DNA from: an uncultured Planctomycetaceae bacterium
GTDB lineage: Bacteria; Planctomycetota; Planctomycetia; Planctomycetales; Planctomycetaceae
DNA length: 64,000 nt
Direction of reading: 5' to 3'
Assembly: GCA_943787265.1 (NCBI GenBank)
Contig: CALSLT010000006.1
Span: 558,001 to 622,000, forward strand
This document shows, one piece after another, positions 54,463-63,533 of this stretch (position 1 is its first letter; each line of letters opens with the position of its first letter). The notes beneath the pieces were generated by a model, which was not told the origin of the DNA, did not search any database, and saw only the letters and a list, made by a program, of their open reading frames with translations. The position numbers and the translations under genes are program-made.

Positions 54463-55748
54463 TAGTTCGATCCATCGGCGAGGGCTTTTGCTGTCGCATT
54501 GATGATCGCTTCTGACGTAATCGTCGCGCTGCTGGTCGCATCGATTCCAGACACTCCCTGCTTCGCAAGAATCTTTCGAGGTGTATCTGTCAGTGATGAG
54601 TAGTACTGTTTTTCGCGGTGCCTGGTCACCTTGACCGATTCGATCCGTCCGCCTGAAACGACGACTTCGACATGGACCGGCGCTTCGTACCCGATACTGC
54701 TTGCCGAATACTTTCCGTCTCGAACATTCTTGGGATCAAGTGTGTAAAACTTAATGGCTGCGATGCTGGCCTGAGCGCGAGCCTTGTCTCTTTTGCGGTG
54801 AGGTTTGTTCGCTTCGGCTTTGGGGATGCCGGCGATGGCTCGCCGGTAATACTTCTCGGCGTCATCCAGTCGACCGGCCACTCGGCAGGCGTCACCCGCA
54901 TAAAGGAATGAAGTCGATGCCTGTCCCGTCTTCGCAAACGCTTCGCCGAGTTTCACGGCAGCGGCGGTTTCGCCCAGATCGCCCAGCAGTTTAATAGCGG
55001 AGTACGGCTTCCGCCTCATCTTGGCGAGAATTTCTAAAGCCATCCTTTTGCTGCCAAGTTGCCAGTAGCAATCGGCAAGAGCGATTCCCTGCTGCGGAGC
55101 GTCCGCCAGTTGATTCTCAAGTCCCGACAGCCGAAACCAGAATGCCGAGCGAGCGTAATCCTGCAACAGGTTGTGGTACATCCCCCCCAGACTTCGCATC
55201 GCTCGCTGTCGGACGTCGTTATCTTTGGTCGTGCTCAGAATGTGATGCAGAAAGCGAACGCCCTCTCGCCACTTACTTGCGTTCGGGTTGATTCGTTCCC
55301 AGATAAACTGTCCGACGTTCTTTGAACCGTTCCACGGTTTCGGAGCTGGCATCGGCCATGAAAGGTCCAGCGTCTTTGGATAGTTCAGCGGTGTGGCGTC
55401 GTACCAGTCCGGGGGTGTTTTTCCCAGACGGTCGATCTCTGCGAGAATCTCTTCACCTGGTTTTTCAACTCGGCCGCTTGAAGAAACCGCAGCAGTTTTC
55501 CCGGTCTTCATGTCAACCTGTTTGCCGTCGACGAAAATCGCCTTCACTCGAGACTTCGTATACCGCCGCTGAAATGTGCGAGTGCCAATCTTCACGTCAA
55601 TAACGACCGTCGAGCCAGACAAAGACCTGATCTTGCCTGTCGCCTTCGCGCCCGTCGTCAACTCGACGGTATCAATCGCCCATGCACAAACTGACGCGGC
55701 AAAGACGATGGTGATGCTGAAAAAAACTCTGAGTATCGTCGCGATCAT
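54462..55748 (-). CDS. Secreted protein with C-terminal FMN_bind domain (covalent flavin carrier)
   Basis: A 428-residue exported protein. A signal peptide (MIATILRVFFSITIVFAASV) precedes a beta-rich domain, with TPR-like helical repeats in the middle (LLQDYARSAFWFRLSGL and EVTGDACRVAGRLDDAEKYYRRAI-like). The C-terminal ~85 residues are an FMN_bind domain: VHVEVVVSGGRIESVKVT, then IDATSSATITSEAI, whose Thr in the SATxT context is the expected site of covalent FMN attachment by ApbE. The design is typical of flavin-based extracytoplasmic electron carriers. Its stop overlaps the start of the polyferredoxin gene, so the pair is co-translated. ApbE is not in the window. Confidence 0.88.
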   Translation of the reverse strand: MIATILRVFFSITIVFAASVCAWAIDTVELTTGAKATGKIRSLSGSTVVIDVKIGTRTFQRRYTKSRVKAIFVDGKQVDMKTGKTAAVSSSGRVEKPGEEILAEIDRLGKTPPDWYDATPLNYPKTLDLSWPMPAPKPWNGSKNVGQFIWERINPNASKWREGVRFLHHILSTTKDNDVRQRAMRSLGGMYHNLLQDYARSAFWFRLSGLENQLADAPQQGIALADCYWQLGSKRMALEILAKMRRKPYSAIKLLGDLGETAAAVKLGEAFAKTGQASTSFLYAGDACRVAGRLDDAEKYYRRAIAGIPKAEANKPHRKRDKARAQASIAAIKFYTLDPKNVRDGKYSASSIGYEAPVHVEVVVSGGRIESVKVTRHREKQYYSSLTDTPRKILAKQGVSGIDATSSATITSEAIINATAKALADGSN

Positions 55749-55852
55749 TCGTCAGGTCTCCGTGTCATCAGGTAAACAGCGAGTTTGATGATACATCGCA
55801 GCGGCGATAAAAACTCGTCTGGCGCCTTGCCCTGCCGCTCCGAAAGTTTGCC

Positions 55853-56497
55853 ATGAAACATGATCACCTCCATGAAAAATGGGTACAGACCTGCCGTGCG
55901 ATGAAGATTGCAGATGCCAGCTCCCACACAAAGTGGGCAGAACTTGTTAAACGCTATTCAGAACCGCATCGCCGCTACCACACACTCGATCATCTCAGCG
56001 CAATGTGCCGCACGCTTTCGGAGTTCGAAGAAAAGTTTTACGCACCGGACACCGTTTATCTGGCAGTGTTTTTTCACGATACGATTTATGACTCGTCCTC
56101 GACGTCAAACGAGAAAGACAGCGCCGAACTCGCGACGTCGTTCCTGACTGAAAACAACGTAGTTGGCTCGATCATCCAGGCCGTTGAACAATTGATCCTG
56201 GCAACCGCGGCGCATCTGCAGGAAACTGCCGCCTTAGACGCTGAGTGGTTTCTTGATGCTGATCTCGTGATCCTTGCCGCTGAGCCGGATGTTTACAAAC
56301 AGTATGTGCTGGCGATTCGGCAGGAGTATTCTGAATTCTCTGACCAAGCATTTCGTGCCGGGCGAATGCGGTTTCTGGAAACGATTCTTGATGCTCCATA
56401 CCTTTTCCGAACTGATGTTCTGCGTGATCGGTTTGAAACGTCGGCTCGCGCGAACCTTAAAAATGAGCTCGCTCAATTACAGTCCGGCCAAGCCTGA
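55853..56497 (+). CDS. HD-domain-like predicted metal hydrolase (COG4339 type)
   Basis: A 214-residue soluble protein with the compact HD pattern YHTLDHL (His43, His47) and FFHDTIYD (His75, Asp76), followed by the family's NEKDSAELA segment. These ligands would hold a divalent metal pair. Proteins of this group are called predicted metal-dependent HD-superfamily phosphohydrolases; their substrates are unknown. The ATG has a weak GAAAG upstream. It lies 45 bases before a PhyH gene on the same strand, so an operon HD-PhyH-PQQ is possible. Confidence 0.88.
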   Translation: MKHDHLHEKWVQTCRAMKIADASSHTKWAELVKRYSEPHRRYHTLDHLSAMCRTLSEFEEKFYAPDTVYLAVFFHDTIYDSSSTSNEKDSAELATSFLTENNVVGSIIQAVEQLILATAAHLQETAALDAEWFLDADLVILAAEPDVYKQYVLAIRQEYSEFSDQAFRAGRMRFLETILDAPYLFRTDVLRDRFETSARANLKNELAQLQSGQA

Positions 56498-56541
56498 CAA
56501 GAACGCTGAGACTTACCGATGGCCTTTGCGAAACCCGTCCC

Positions 56542-57447
56542 ATGTTTGATTGCCACGTCCACGGAAAACCAGTGCCGCCCGATGTGCTCGGAGAATTCCG
56601 AGATAGCACCGATTTGATGTCCGATTCGTCGGCGATGCAGTCTCGGATGGCGGAGGATGGATACGTTTTTTTGCGCGGCGTTATCGGTCCATCGCCGATC
56701 GCGATGGCACGTCACGAAGTGTTTTGTCGTCTCGCTGATGTCGGCGAAATCGGCGAACCGCCGCGCGACGGCATCTTTACGGAACAGAGTCATCGGCCAG
56801 TAGAGCAATCAGACCGTGCAGAGTTCTGGCAGTGGGTCAGCGAAGGCCCGGCACTTCGGCGAGCAACTCACGGTCCCGAAATTCAGTACGTGCTCGATAC
56901 TCTCTTTGGCGAATCCGCTCGCGGTTACGACTTCATCTTTCTTCGACCGGGCGTCGTCGGACGTTTTACATTCCTGCACTACGACTTGCCGTTCTTCTCT
57001 CGCGGCACGAAGAATGTCATTACAGCCTGGACGGCGATCGGTGACATCCCCACGACAGAAGGTCCGCTGTTTGTCCTGGAGAACTCACACCGGTTTGATG
57101 ATCTGATCAAGCCGATTCAGCAGATCGACTACAACTCGAAAGAATCGCCGCAGGTTCAGATGATGGACGACGCCGTCAAGTTTGCTCGCAGCCGCGGATC
57201 ACGCCTGTTGACGGCGAACTTCGAGCCCGGCGACGTCATACTGTTTGGCATGACGACGATGCACGGTTCCTTTGACAATTGCTCACCGATCAATCGAACA
57301 AGGTTGTCAGTCGACGTTCGCTGGCAGCCGGCTTCGGAGCCAATCGACGATCGCTACTTCGGACCAAATCCGGCCGGCACAACAGGCATCGGATATGCCG
57401 AATTGAATGGTGCAAAACCGCTGACAGAACCCTGGCACACACGATGA
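56542..57447 (+). CDS. Phytanoyl-CoA dioxygenase-like protein
   Basis: A 301-residue Fe(II)/2-oxoglutarate oxygenase of the PhyH superfamily, diverged from the copy at 42 kb. The metal triad is visible: His146 and Asp148 in FLHYDLPFF, and His241 in MHGSFDN, with Arg254 or Arg260 (RLSVDVRW) for the co-substrate. There is no signal peptide. The first ~25 residues are poorly conserved; ATG at 56620 (MSDSSAMQ) is an alternative start. The stop lies 17 bases before the next PQQ-propeller ATG. The repeated pairing of PhyH and PQQ-propeller genes in the window suggests a shared theme. Confidence 0.85.
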   Translation: MFDCHVHGKPVPPDVLGEFRDSTDLMSDSSAMQSRMAEDGYVFLRGVIGPSPIAMARHEVFCRLADVGEIGEPPRDGIFTEQSHRPVEQSDRAEFWQWVSEGPALRRATHGPEIQYVLDTLFGESARGYDFIFLRPGVVGRFTFLHYDLPFFSRGTKNVITAWTAIGDIPTTEGPLFVLENSHRFDDLIKPIQQIDYNSKESPQVQMMDDAVKFARSRGSRLLTANFEPGDVILFGMTTMHGSFDNCSPINRTRLSVDVRWQPASEPIDDRYFGPNPAGTTGIGYAELNGAKPLTEPWHTR

Positions 57448-57464
57448 ACAACTCCGGAGCAGTC

Positions 57465-58808
57465 ATGAAGACTTACGCGCGAAGTCGCTCATTTTTCGTC
57501 GTCATACTGACTGCGGCCACGATGAGTGTCTGCACAGCGGGATTCGGTCAGACAATTGATGTTGACTGGCCATCATGGAGAGGTCCGCGAGGCGACGGAA
57601 GCTGGAACGCACCCACGATGTCGGACAAGTGGCCAGACGACGGTCTGCGGACAGAATGGTCCGTCGACATTGGAGGCGGCTATGCCGGCATCTCCGTGGC
57701 AGGTGGGCGAGCGATCACGATGGATCGGCCGGCGATTCAAAAGTCCGATGATCAGTCAGCTGATGCGCGTTCCAAAGACGCGAATAGCGAACGGGAGCGT
57801 GTTCTGTGCTTCGACGTGAAATCGGGAAAAGAACTCTGGACCTTCGCATACGAGCAGCCTTACGACGATCTTGATTACGGAAACGGACCCAGAGCCGCTC
57901 CCACGATTCATGGCAACGTTGTTCTGACTTTGGGAGCGCTCGGCAAACTGTTCTGCCTGAACGTCGCGGACGGTGCGGTGTTGTGGTCGCACGATCTGGT
58001 CAAGGAATTTAACGGTCGGTCGCCGGTGTGGGGTTATGCCGCGTCGCCGCTCGTCTATCAGGATGCGGTCGTCGTGTTTGCGGGCGGCGACGACGGCTTC
58101 TGCGTGATCGCGTTCGATCTGAAGACCGGCCGATTGAAGTGGAATTCGCTCAGCGACAAAGCCGGATATTCGTGGCCGGTACTCGTTCGGCGAAATCAGC
58201 AAACGCAGCTCGTGTGCTGGACGCCGTCGCACATTCGCGGAATCAATGCCGCCGACGGTCGCCCGTTGTGGAACGTTCCCTACAAGGTGGCCGAGGGCGT
58301 CTCCATCGCCACGCCGATCATCAATGATGGCGTTGTTGTTGTGTGTGGCTACTGGGCGGGGTCACGTGCTGTGAAGTTGGGCGAGAATCCGGAAGATGCA
58401 ATGCTACTTTGGGAAGAGAACCGCTATCTGCGGGGTCTGATGTCACAGCCGCTTTACCGGGACGGTCACGTCTACCTGCTCGACAAGCAGTACGGCCTGA
58501 CCTGCTTCGAACTGAAAACCGGTAAGAAACTGTGGGACGATAAAAACACGCTCACGAAACGCGACCGGAACCCTCAGGCAAGCATCGTCTGGTTGGACGA
58601 AGAGGGCCGCACGGATCGCAACCGCATCATCGCTCTCAACTCCGAAGGAGAACTCGTGCTCGCAACGATTTCCCCAGCTGGTTTCACGGAACAAGCCAGA
58701 AGCCAAATCATCGATCCAACATGGTCCCACCCGGCATTCGTCGGGCACCGGGTATTAGCACGCTCTGATCAGAAACTGGTTTGCGTACGGCTGCCAACAG
58801 CGGACTGA
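57465..58808 (+). CDS. Exported PQQ-like beta-propeller protein
   Basis: A 447-residue secreted propeller protein. I start it at ATG 57465 (MKTYARSRSFFVVI) because GGAG lies eight bases upstream; ATG 57444 overlaps the stop of the PhyH gene and is also possible. A signal peptide ends near GFG-QT. The opening VDWPSWRGPRGDGSWN is the standard planctomycete signature. Blades repeat, for example CFDVKSGKELWTFAYE, CLNVADGAVLWSHD, AFDLKTGRLKWNS and CFELKTGKKLWDD. No signs of PQQ-dehydrogenase catalytic residues. The periplasmic protein would be made with a cytoplasmic PhyH enzyme from the same mRNA, which is puzzling. Confidence 0.88.
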   Translation: MKTYARSRSFFVVILTAATMSVCTAGFGQTIDVDWPSWRGPRGDGSWNAPTMSDKWPDDGLRTEWSVDIGGGYAGISVAGGRAITMDRPAIQKSDDQSADARSKDANSERERVLCFDVKSGKELWTFAYEQPYDDLDYGNGPRAAPTIHGNVVLTLGALGKLFCLNVADGAVLWSHDLVKEFNGRSPVWGYAASPLVYQDAVVVFAGGDDGFCVIAFDLKTGRLKWNSLSDKAGYSWPVLVRRNQQTQLVCWTPSHIRGINAADGRPLWNVPYKVAEGVSIATPIINDGVVVVCGYWAGSRAVKLGENPEDAMLLWEENRYLRGLMSQPLYRDGHVYLLDKQYGLTCFELKTGKKLWDDKNTLTKRDRNPQASIVWLDEEGRTDRNRIIALNSEGELVLATISPAGFTEQARSQIIDPTWSHPAFVGHRVLARSDQKLVCVRLPTAD

Positions 58809-58816
58809 AATCGGCG

Positions 58817-59803
58817 TCAACGTACGACACGGTTTCGCAAGACACCCAGTGATTCGGCTTCAAGTTCTACGATGTCGCCAAGTTTGAGCCAGCGGTCGAG
58901 TTCCAGGCCGCAGCCTCCAGGGACGGTTCCGGACCCGATGAAATCTCCGGGGTACAGCGTTTCGTCGCGGGAGATGTATTCGATGATCTCGGGAAAGCTG
59001 AAGTGCATTTCTGAGCTGGAGCCGCAGCTCCATTCTTCGCCGTTGATGCGGGCACGAAGAATTATCTCGTCGGGGACTTCGTCTGGTGTGACAAGCCACG
59101 GACCGATCGCATTACCCGTATCAAAATCTTTGCTCTTGGCGGGGCCGAGGCGGCCCGTCATCTCGGCAGCTTGAGTGTCTCTCGCGCTGAAGTCGTTAAA
59201 GAGGCTGTACCCAGCGATGTGTTTCACAGCTTGGCTGGCTGGAATGTTGCAGCCTTCTTTTCCGATGAAGATGCCGAATTCAAGTTCGAAGTCCAGACGT
59301 TTCGAAAACGATGGCCAGCGGACGTCGGCATCGTTACCGACGACGCTGTTAGCGTTTCCTTTATAGTAAATCGGGCGTTCGTACCAGACCGGCGGAGGTC
59401 GCAGAAAACCTTTTCCGAACAGACGCTCCATCCCCCTGTCCAGAAACACCAGCGTCGGAGCTTTCCAACTGGCGATCGTGCGGGTTGCCTGAATGAGATG
59501 ACGTTCAAAGGCAAGGCAATCACGAATCGAGCGAGGGCGAGGAACCGGTGACAACAGCATGACATTGCTGAGCGGGATGATCGACTCCGAACTCCCGTCG
59601 GCTTCCGAATCTTTCACCAGGTCACTCGCAAGATCGAAGGCTTCTTCGCCAGCTTCGAGCATTGCCATTGTCGTAGCCAGCATCTTTGGCTGCTCGTCGG
59701 CAAAATGCTGAGCTGCTGCCTGAAGATCGACAATGCTGGCACCCGACGATGTGATCACACCCGTCTTTGGCCCCTCGCCCTGACTGAACGTGACAAGTTT
59801 CAT
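58817..59803 (-). CDS. Fumarylacetoacetate hydrolase (FAH) family protein
   Basis: A 328-residue FAH-superfamily hydrolase that would cleave C-C bonds or act as isomerase/decarboxylase on acylpyruvate-type metabolites. The metal site is intact: Glu173 and Glu175 in LDFELEFGIFIG and Asp204 in FNDFSARD, with a typical KSKDFDTGNAIGPWLV and PGDFIGSGTVPGGCG near the C terminus. It overlaps the cyclase gene upstream by four bases and ends the operon that begins with a molybdenum hydroxylase subunit. Such sets often degrade aromatic or heterocyclic acids. No specific pathway can be named. Confidence 0.9.
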   Translation of the reverse strand: MKLVTFSQGEGPKTGVITSSGASIVDLQAAAQHFADEQPKMLATTMAMLEAGEEAFDLASDLVKDSEADGSSESIIPLSNVMLLSPVPRPRSIRDCLAFERHLIQATRTIASWKAPTLVFLDRGMERLFGKGFLRPPPVWYERPIYYKGNANSVVGNDADVRWPSFSKRLDFELEFGIFIGKEGCNIPASQAVKHIAGYSLFNDFSARDTQAAEMTGRLGPAKSKDFDTGNAIGPWLVTPDEVPDEIILRARINGEEWSCGSSSEMHFSFPEIIEYISRDETLYPGDFIGSGTVPGGCGLELDRWLKLGDIVELEAESLGVLRNRVVR

Positions 59804-60573
59804 GAAGAGGCCTCGTCGATCATCGCAACGACTCGCGCGGGTCCAGCGGAGCCGCCCTTAACTTTCAGCGGGAACGCACAAACTGTGAAGCCCGTTGATG
59901 GTAACTGATCGAGATTGGCGAGACGTTCCATGTGGCAGTACTCCTTCTCGACGCCAACGTAGTGAGCGGACCAGAAGACATCGGAACGCTTCGAATCTCG
60001 TGCGGCCTTTGCCTGTTCAGCCAGTGGAGCATCCCAGCCCCAGGCATCGATGCCCATGACCTTGATTTCCTGATCAATGAGCCACCGAGTTGCTTCCGCG
60101 CTGACTCCCGGTCCGGACGAATAATAATCGCGTGAGCCCCACTGCTGATCGTTATCCGTCCTGATAAGAACGATCTCGCCGGGAGAAAGCGTGTGCCCGA
60201 TCTTTGTGAGAGCCGACTGGACATCGTCCAGCGTTGCTGACGAGTTTGTGTCGACATGCCTAATATCCAGGACGACGCCCGGCCCGTGGCACCACTCCAG
60301 AGGAACCTGGTCAATCGTCTTTGCCGGTCGACCTTCGCATTCTGGACCGTAGTGCCAGGGAGCGTCCATGTGGGTCGTGCCGTGCGTCGACAACGCGATG
60401 TTCTCGTTTGCCCAGCCGAGCCCCGTCTTCAAGTGCTGTTTCTTCGCACCGAATAGAAACCGGATCACGAACGCTCCGAACTTGTGCCCTTGGTACGTCA
60501 CCCGATTGCGCGCCCACCACGGTGACCAGGCATCGTCATTTTCCAGCGGCAGACTCAGGTCGACATACTTCAT
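59800..60573 (-). CDS. Cyclase family protein (kynurenine formamidase-like)
   Basis: A 257-residue metal-dependent hydrolase of the KynB/cyclase family. The signature HGTTHMDAPWH supplies His64, His68, Asp70 and His74, the binuclear zinc ligands. Late motifs include DAWGWDAPLAEQA, common in the family. Members hydrolyse N-formylkynurenine, act on isatin, or open other amide rings, so the precise substrate stays open. The gene sits 12 bases after thymidine kinase and overlaps the FAH gene by four bases. GAGG is ten bases before the ATG. With FAH and an XDH-like subunit it suggests a ring-cleavage pathway. Confidence 0.9.
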   Translation of the reverse strand: MKYVDLSLPLENDDAWSPWWARNRVTYQGHKFGAFVIRFLFGAKKQHLKTGLGWANENIALSTHGTTHMDAPWHYGPECEGRPAKTIDQVPLEWCHGPGVVLDIRHVDTNSSATLDDVQSALTKIGHTLSPGEIVLIRTDNDQQWGSRDYYSSGPGVSAEATRWLIDQEIKVMGIDAWGWDAPLAEQAKAARDSKRSDVFWSAHYVGVEKEYCHMERLANLDQLPSTGFTVCAFPLKVKGGSAGPARVVAMIDEASS

Positions 60574-60585
60574 GGGGAAGCAACC

Positions 60586-61194
60586 TCAGTCTTTGAAGGG
60601 CAACTCGTTCGTCTGCCGCGTGGCGATGCCTTCCTTGAAGTGTCGACGGCAGACGGACATGTAAGTCTCGTTGCCGCCGATTTTGACCTGAGCTCCGTCG
60701 CGCAGAGGTTGGCCGTCCTCGCCGAGTCGTAGCACCATCGTGGCTTTGCGACCGCAGTGACAGATCGTCTTGATCTCGGTCAGACTGTCGGCCCAAGCGA
60801 GCAGGTTCTCGCTGCCTTCGAAAAGGTTGCCCTGAAAGTCCGTTCGCAGTCCGTAGGCGAGGACTGGAATATCCAGTTCGTCAACGACGTCGCTGAGCTG
60901 TCGCACCTGCTGCTTTGTCAGAAACTGAGCTTCGTCAACCAGCACGCAGTGAACCGAGCTTGCCTTATGCAGTTCCTTGATTCGGTCGAGCAGGTTGTCA
61001 CTCTGGACGAAGGTCGTTGCATCAGCGTTGAGGCCGATGCGCGACGCCACTTTGCCTTCGCCGCTGCGGTTATCCAGCTGCGGCGTCAGGACGAGCGGAT
61101 TCATCCCCCGCTCGTTGTAGTTGTAGCTCGACTGAAGGAGAGTCGTGGACTTCCCCGCGTTCATCGCCGAGTAGTAGAAGTAAAACTTCGCCAT
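60586..61194 (-). CDS. tdk: Thymidine kinase
   Basis: A 202-residue type II thymidine kinase that salvages thymidine to dTMP. The P-loop MNAGKST spans 11-17, the DEAQF segment (D87, E88, Q90) holds the catalytic Glu, and the zinc site uses Cys145, Cys147, Cys182 and His185. The lasso-region residues ([11 protein letters not shown]) bind the substrate. It lies between the molybdenum hydroxylase and cyclase genes with gaps of only 10 and 12 bases. A salvage enzyme inside a catabolic-looking operon is unusual and may be accidental co-transcription. Confidence 0.95.
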   Translation of the reverse strand: MAKFYFYYSAMNAGKSTTLLQSSYNYNERGMNPLVLTPQLDNRSGEGKVASRIGLNADATTFVQSDNLLDRIKELHKASSVHCVLVDEAQFLTKQQVRQLSDVVDELDIPVLAYGLRTDFQGNLFEGSENLLAWADSLTEIKTICHCGRKATMVLRLGEDGQPLRDGAQVKIGGNETYMSVCRRHFKEGIATRQTNELPFKD

Positions 61195-61204
61195 AGCGGT
61201 CGCG

Positions 61205-63475
61205 TTACTTCTTCAGGACTTCGGCACACACCTTGTGAGGTGCCATTGGCAGGTCTCGCATCCGGACACCGATGGCATCGTAGATCGCGTTGGCGATGGC
61301 GGCCGGTGGCGGGCAGATCGGAACTTCGCCGACGCCGCGGACTCCGTAAGGATGTCCGGGGTCCGGGACTTCGACGAGGATCGTTTCGATCATCGGAACG
61401 TCGTAGATCGTCGGAATCCGGTAGTCCAGGAACGACGCGTTTCGCATCGAACCTTCTTCGCCGTACCAGTATTCCTCGTTCAATGCCCAACCGATTCCCT
61501 GGACGGCTCCGCCCTGAAGCTGACCTTCGACGTAGCTTGGATGAATGGCCGTACCGACGTCCTGAGCAGCGGTGTAACGCAGAATCTGAACTTTGCCGGT
61601 GTCGGCGTCGACTTCCACGTCGGCACAGTGAGTTCCGAACGCTCCCGTTTGAGTTTCTTCGCTGGCCGTGCCTCGACCGGCGATCGGTCCGCCCGTCGCG
61701 TTGATCTTCGCCGCGAGTTCTTTGAACGTGAAGCGGTTGTCTCCAGAGCCGATGATGCAGCCGTCTTCGTATCGAACGTCGGCTTCGTCGCAGTCCCAGA
61801 TCATCGCTGCCCGAGCACACATTTGCTGCTGAATATCCTTGCCGGCATTGATGGCGGCGATGCCTGTCGCAAAGGTGACTCGGCTACCGCCAGTAACGTC
61901 GGTGTAGCCGACGCTGTCCGTGTCGACGACGGCCGGTTTGACTTCTTCAGCCGTGATGCCCAAACATTCGGCGAGCTGCATCGCGAGACCGGCTCGTGAG
62001 CCACCGATATCGGTTGAGCCTTCGACCAGAGAGACAGTTCCGTCGGGATTGACGGTCGCGGTTGCGGCTGATTTCAAACCGCAGTTAAACCAGAAGCCCG
62101 TCGCAATACCGCGTCCCTGAAACTTGCCGGTCAGTGGCGTCTGATAATGGTCGCTGTCTTTGATGGCCTGAAGGGTTTCGATCATCCCGACTTTGCCGTA
62201 GACCGGACCGTCGACTCGGCGGACGCCTTCTTTGGCGGCGTTGTTCAGTCGGAATTCGGCTGGCTCGATGTCGAGTTCTTTGCAGATTTCGTCGACGATC
62301 GTTTCCGTCGCGAAGCAAACCTGCGTCGAACCCGGAGCGCGGTACGCGTTCGTGCGAGGCTTGTTGACGCACACGTCAAAGCCGTCGACTTTGGCATGGG
62401 GCACGTCGTAGCACGAGAAGACGCACATGCAGCCGGGAGCGATCGGCGAGCCCGTGTACGCTCCCGCTTCGAAGGCGATCCAAGCTTCACCGGCGGTGAT
62501 CTTGCCGTCTTTCGTCGCTCCGATTTTTACCTTCATGTGCGAGCCTGGCGTCGGGCCGGTCGCTTCGAACACGGCGGCGCGGTCCATCACCAGCTTGACC
62601 GGTTGTCCCGTTTTCTTTGACAGTCCAGCAGCGACGGGTGGCAGGTAGACTGAAATCTTTCCGCCAAAGCCGCCGCCGATTTCTGTCGGAATGACTTTGA
62701 CATCGGAGATCGGCACGCCGCACAGTTCGGCAGTCTGGTGCCGAACGCTGAACGTGCCCTGCGTGCAGGTCCAGACGGTGATCTTGCCATCGGCGTTCCA
62801 GTGAGCGGTCGAGGCGTGCGGCTCGATGTAACCCTGGTGAACGGTGGCAGTGTCGAACTCCCGCTCGATCACGATATCGGCTTCTTCGAATCCTTTGCCG
62901 ATGTCGCCTTTCTCGAAGACAAAGTGCTTGGCAACGTTTGTGTTTTTGGAAGCGTCGTCGGAGGCCGGATGAGAACCCAGCGACTCCGTACGAATATCAT
63001 CGTTCAGAATCGGAGCGTCGTCGGCCATTGCCTTCACAACGTCCAGGACTGGTTCGAGGACTTCGAAGTCGACTTCGATCAGCTTGCAGGCTTCTTCGGC
63101 GATGTGAATCGTGTCGGCAGCGACGGCGGCGATCGCGTGCCCTTTGTACTGCACTTTTTCTTTAGCCAGCACGTTGGCATTGAGATGCCGCATGTTGACC
63201 GCACCTTCGCCGAGTTCGACGATCCGATCGCCCTGCTCCGGCAAATCAGCATTGGTCAGGACCGCTCGCACACCCGGCAATGCTTCGGCCTTTGATGTGT
63301 CGATTGATTTGATATTGGCGTGAGCGTACGGGCTGCGGAGCGTTGCCCCGAAGAGCATGCCCGTTAGTTGTGTGTCCGCGCCGTATCGAGCTCGGCCAGT
63401 GACTTTGTCAACGCCATCATGGCGGACAGGTCGAGTTCCGATAACTTTGTATTGGGGCTTCTCAGCAGTAGCCAT
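61205..63475 (-). CDS. Xanthine dehydrogenase-family molybdopterin-binding large subunit
   Basis: A 756-residue Mo-hydroxylase large subunit (XdhA/HcrA/CoxL-like). The N-terminal aldehyde oxidase hammerhead domain ([19 protein letters not shown]) leads into the Mo-binding domain, with GGGFGGK near 264-270 and the catalytic-Glu segment GVRGVGEVP near residue 716. I place the start at ATG 63475 ([11 protein letters not shown]); GTG 63487 is also possible. The FAD subunit and 2Fe-2S small subunit needed for a complete enzyme are not adjacent, though they could lie outside the right edge; the GxxExxY cassette separates this gene from whatever is there. It heads the Tdk-cyclase-FAH operon, pointing to hydroxylation of an aromatic or N-heterocyclic compound. 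Confidence 0.9.
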   Translation of the reverse strand: MATAEKPQYKVIGTRPVRHDGVDKVTGRARYGADTQLTGMLFGATLRSPYAHANIKSIDTSKAEALPGVRAVLTNADLPEQGDRIVELGEGAVNMRHLNANVLAKEKVQYKGHAIAAVAADTIHIAEEACKLIEVDFEVLEPVLDVVKAMADDAPILNDDIRTESLGSHPASDDASKNTNVAKHFVFEKGDIGKGFEEADIVIEREFDTATVHQGYIEPHASTAHWNADGKITVWTCTQGTFSVRHQTAELCGVPISDVKVIPTEIGGGFGGKISVYLPPVAAGLSKKTGQPVKLVMDRAAVFEATGPTPGSHMKVKIGATKDGKITAGEAWIAFEAGAYTGSPIAPGCMCVFSCYDVPHAKVDGFDVCVNKPRTNAYRAPGSTQVCFATETIVDEICKELDIEPAEFRLNNAAKEGVRRVDGPVYGKVGMIETLQAIKDSDHYQTPLTGKFQGRGIATGFWFNCGLKSAATATVNPDGTVSLVEGSTDIGGSRAGLAMQLAECLGITAEEVKPAVVDTDSVGYTDVTGGSRVTFATGIAAINAGKDIQQQMCARAAMIWDCDEADVRYEDGCIIGSGDNRFTFKELAAKINATGGPIAGRGTASEETQTGAFGTHCADVEVDADTGKVQILRYTAAQDVGTAIHPSYVEGQLQGGAVQGIGWALNEEYWYGEEGSMRNASFLDYRIPTIYDVPMIETILVEVPDPGHPYGVRGVGEVPICPPPAAIANAIYDAIGVRMRDLPMAPHKVCAEVLKK

Positions 63476-63533
63476 AATATCTCTCACAGATTCTCAGGAG
63501 TCTGATGTTGCTTGAGCAGCGAATGGAATTTTT

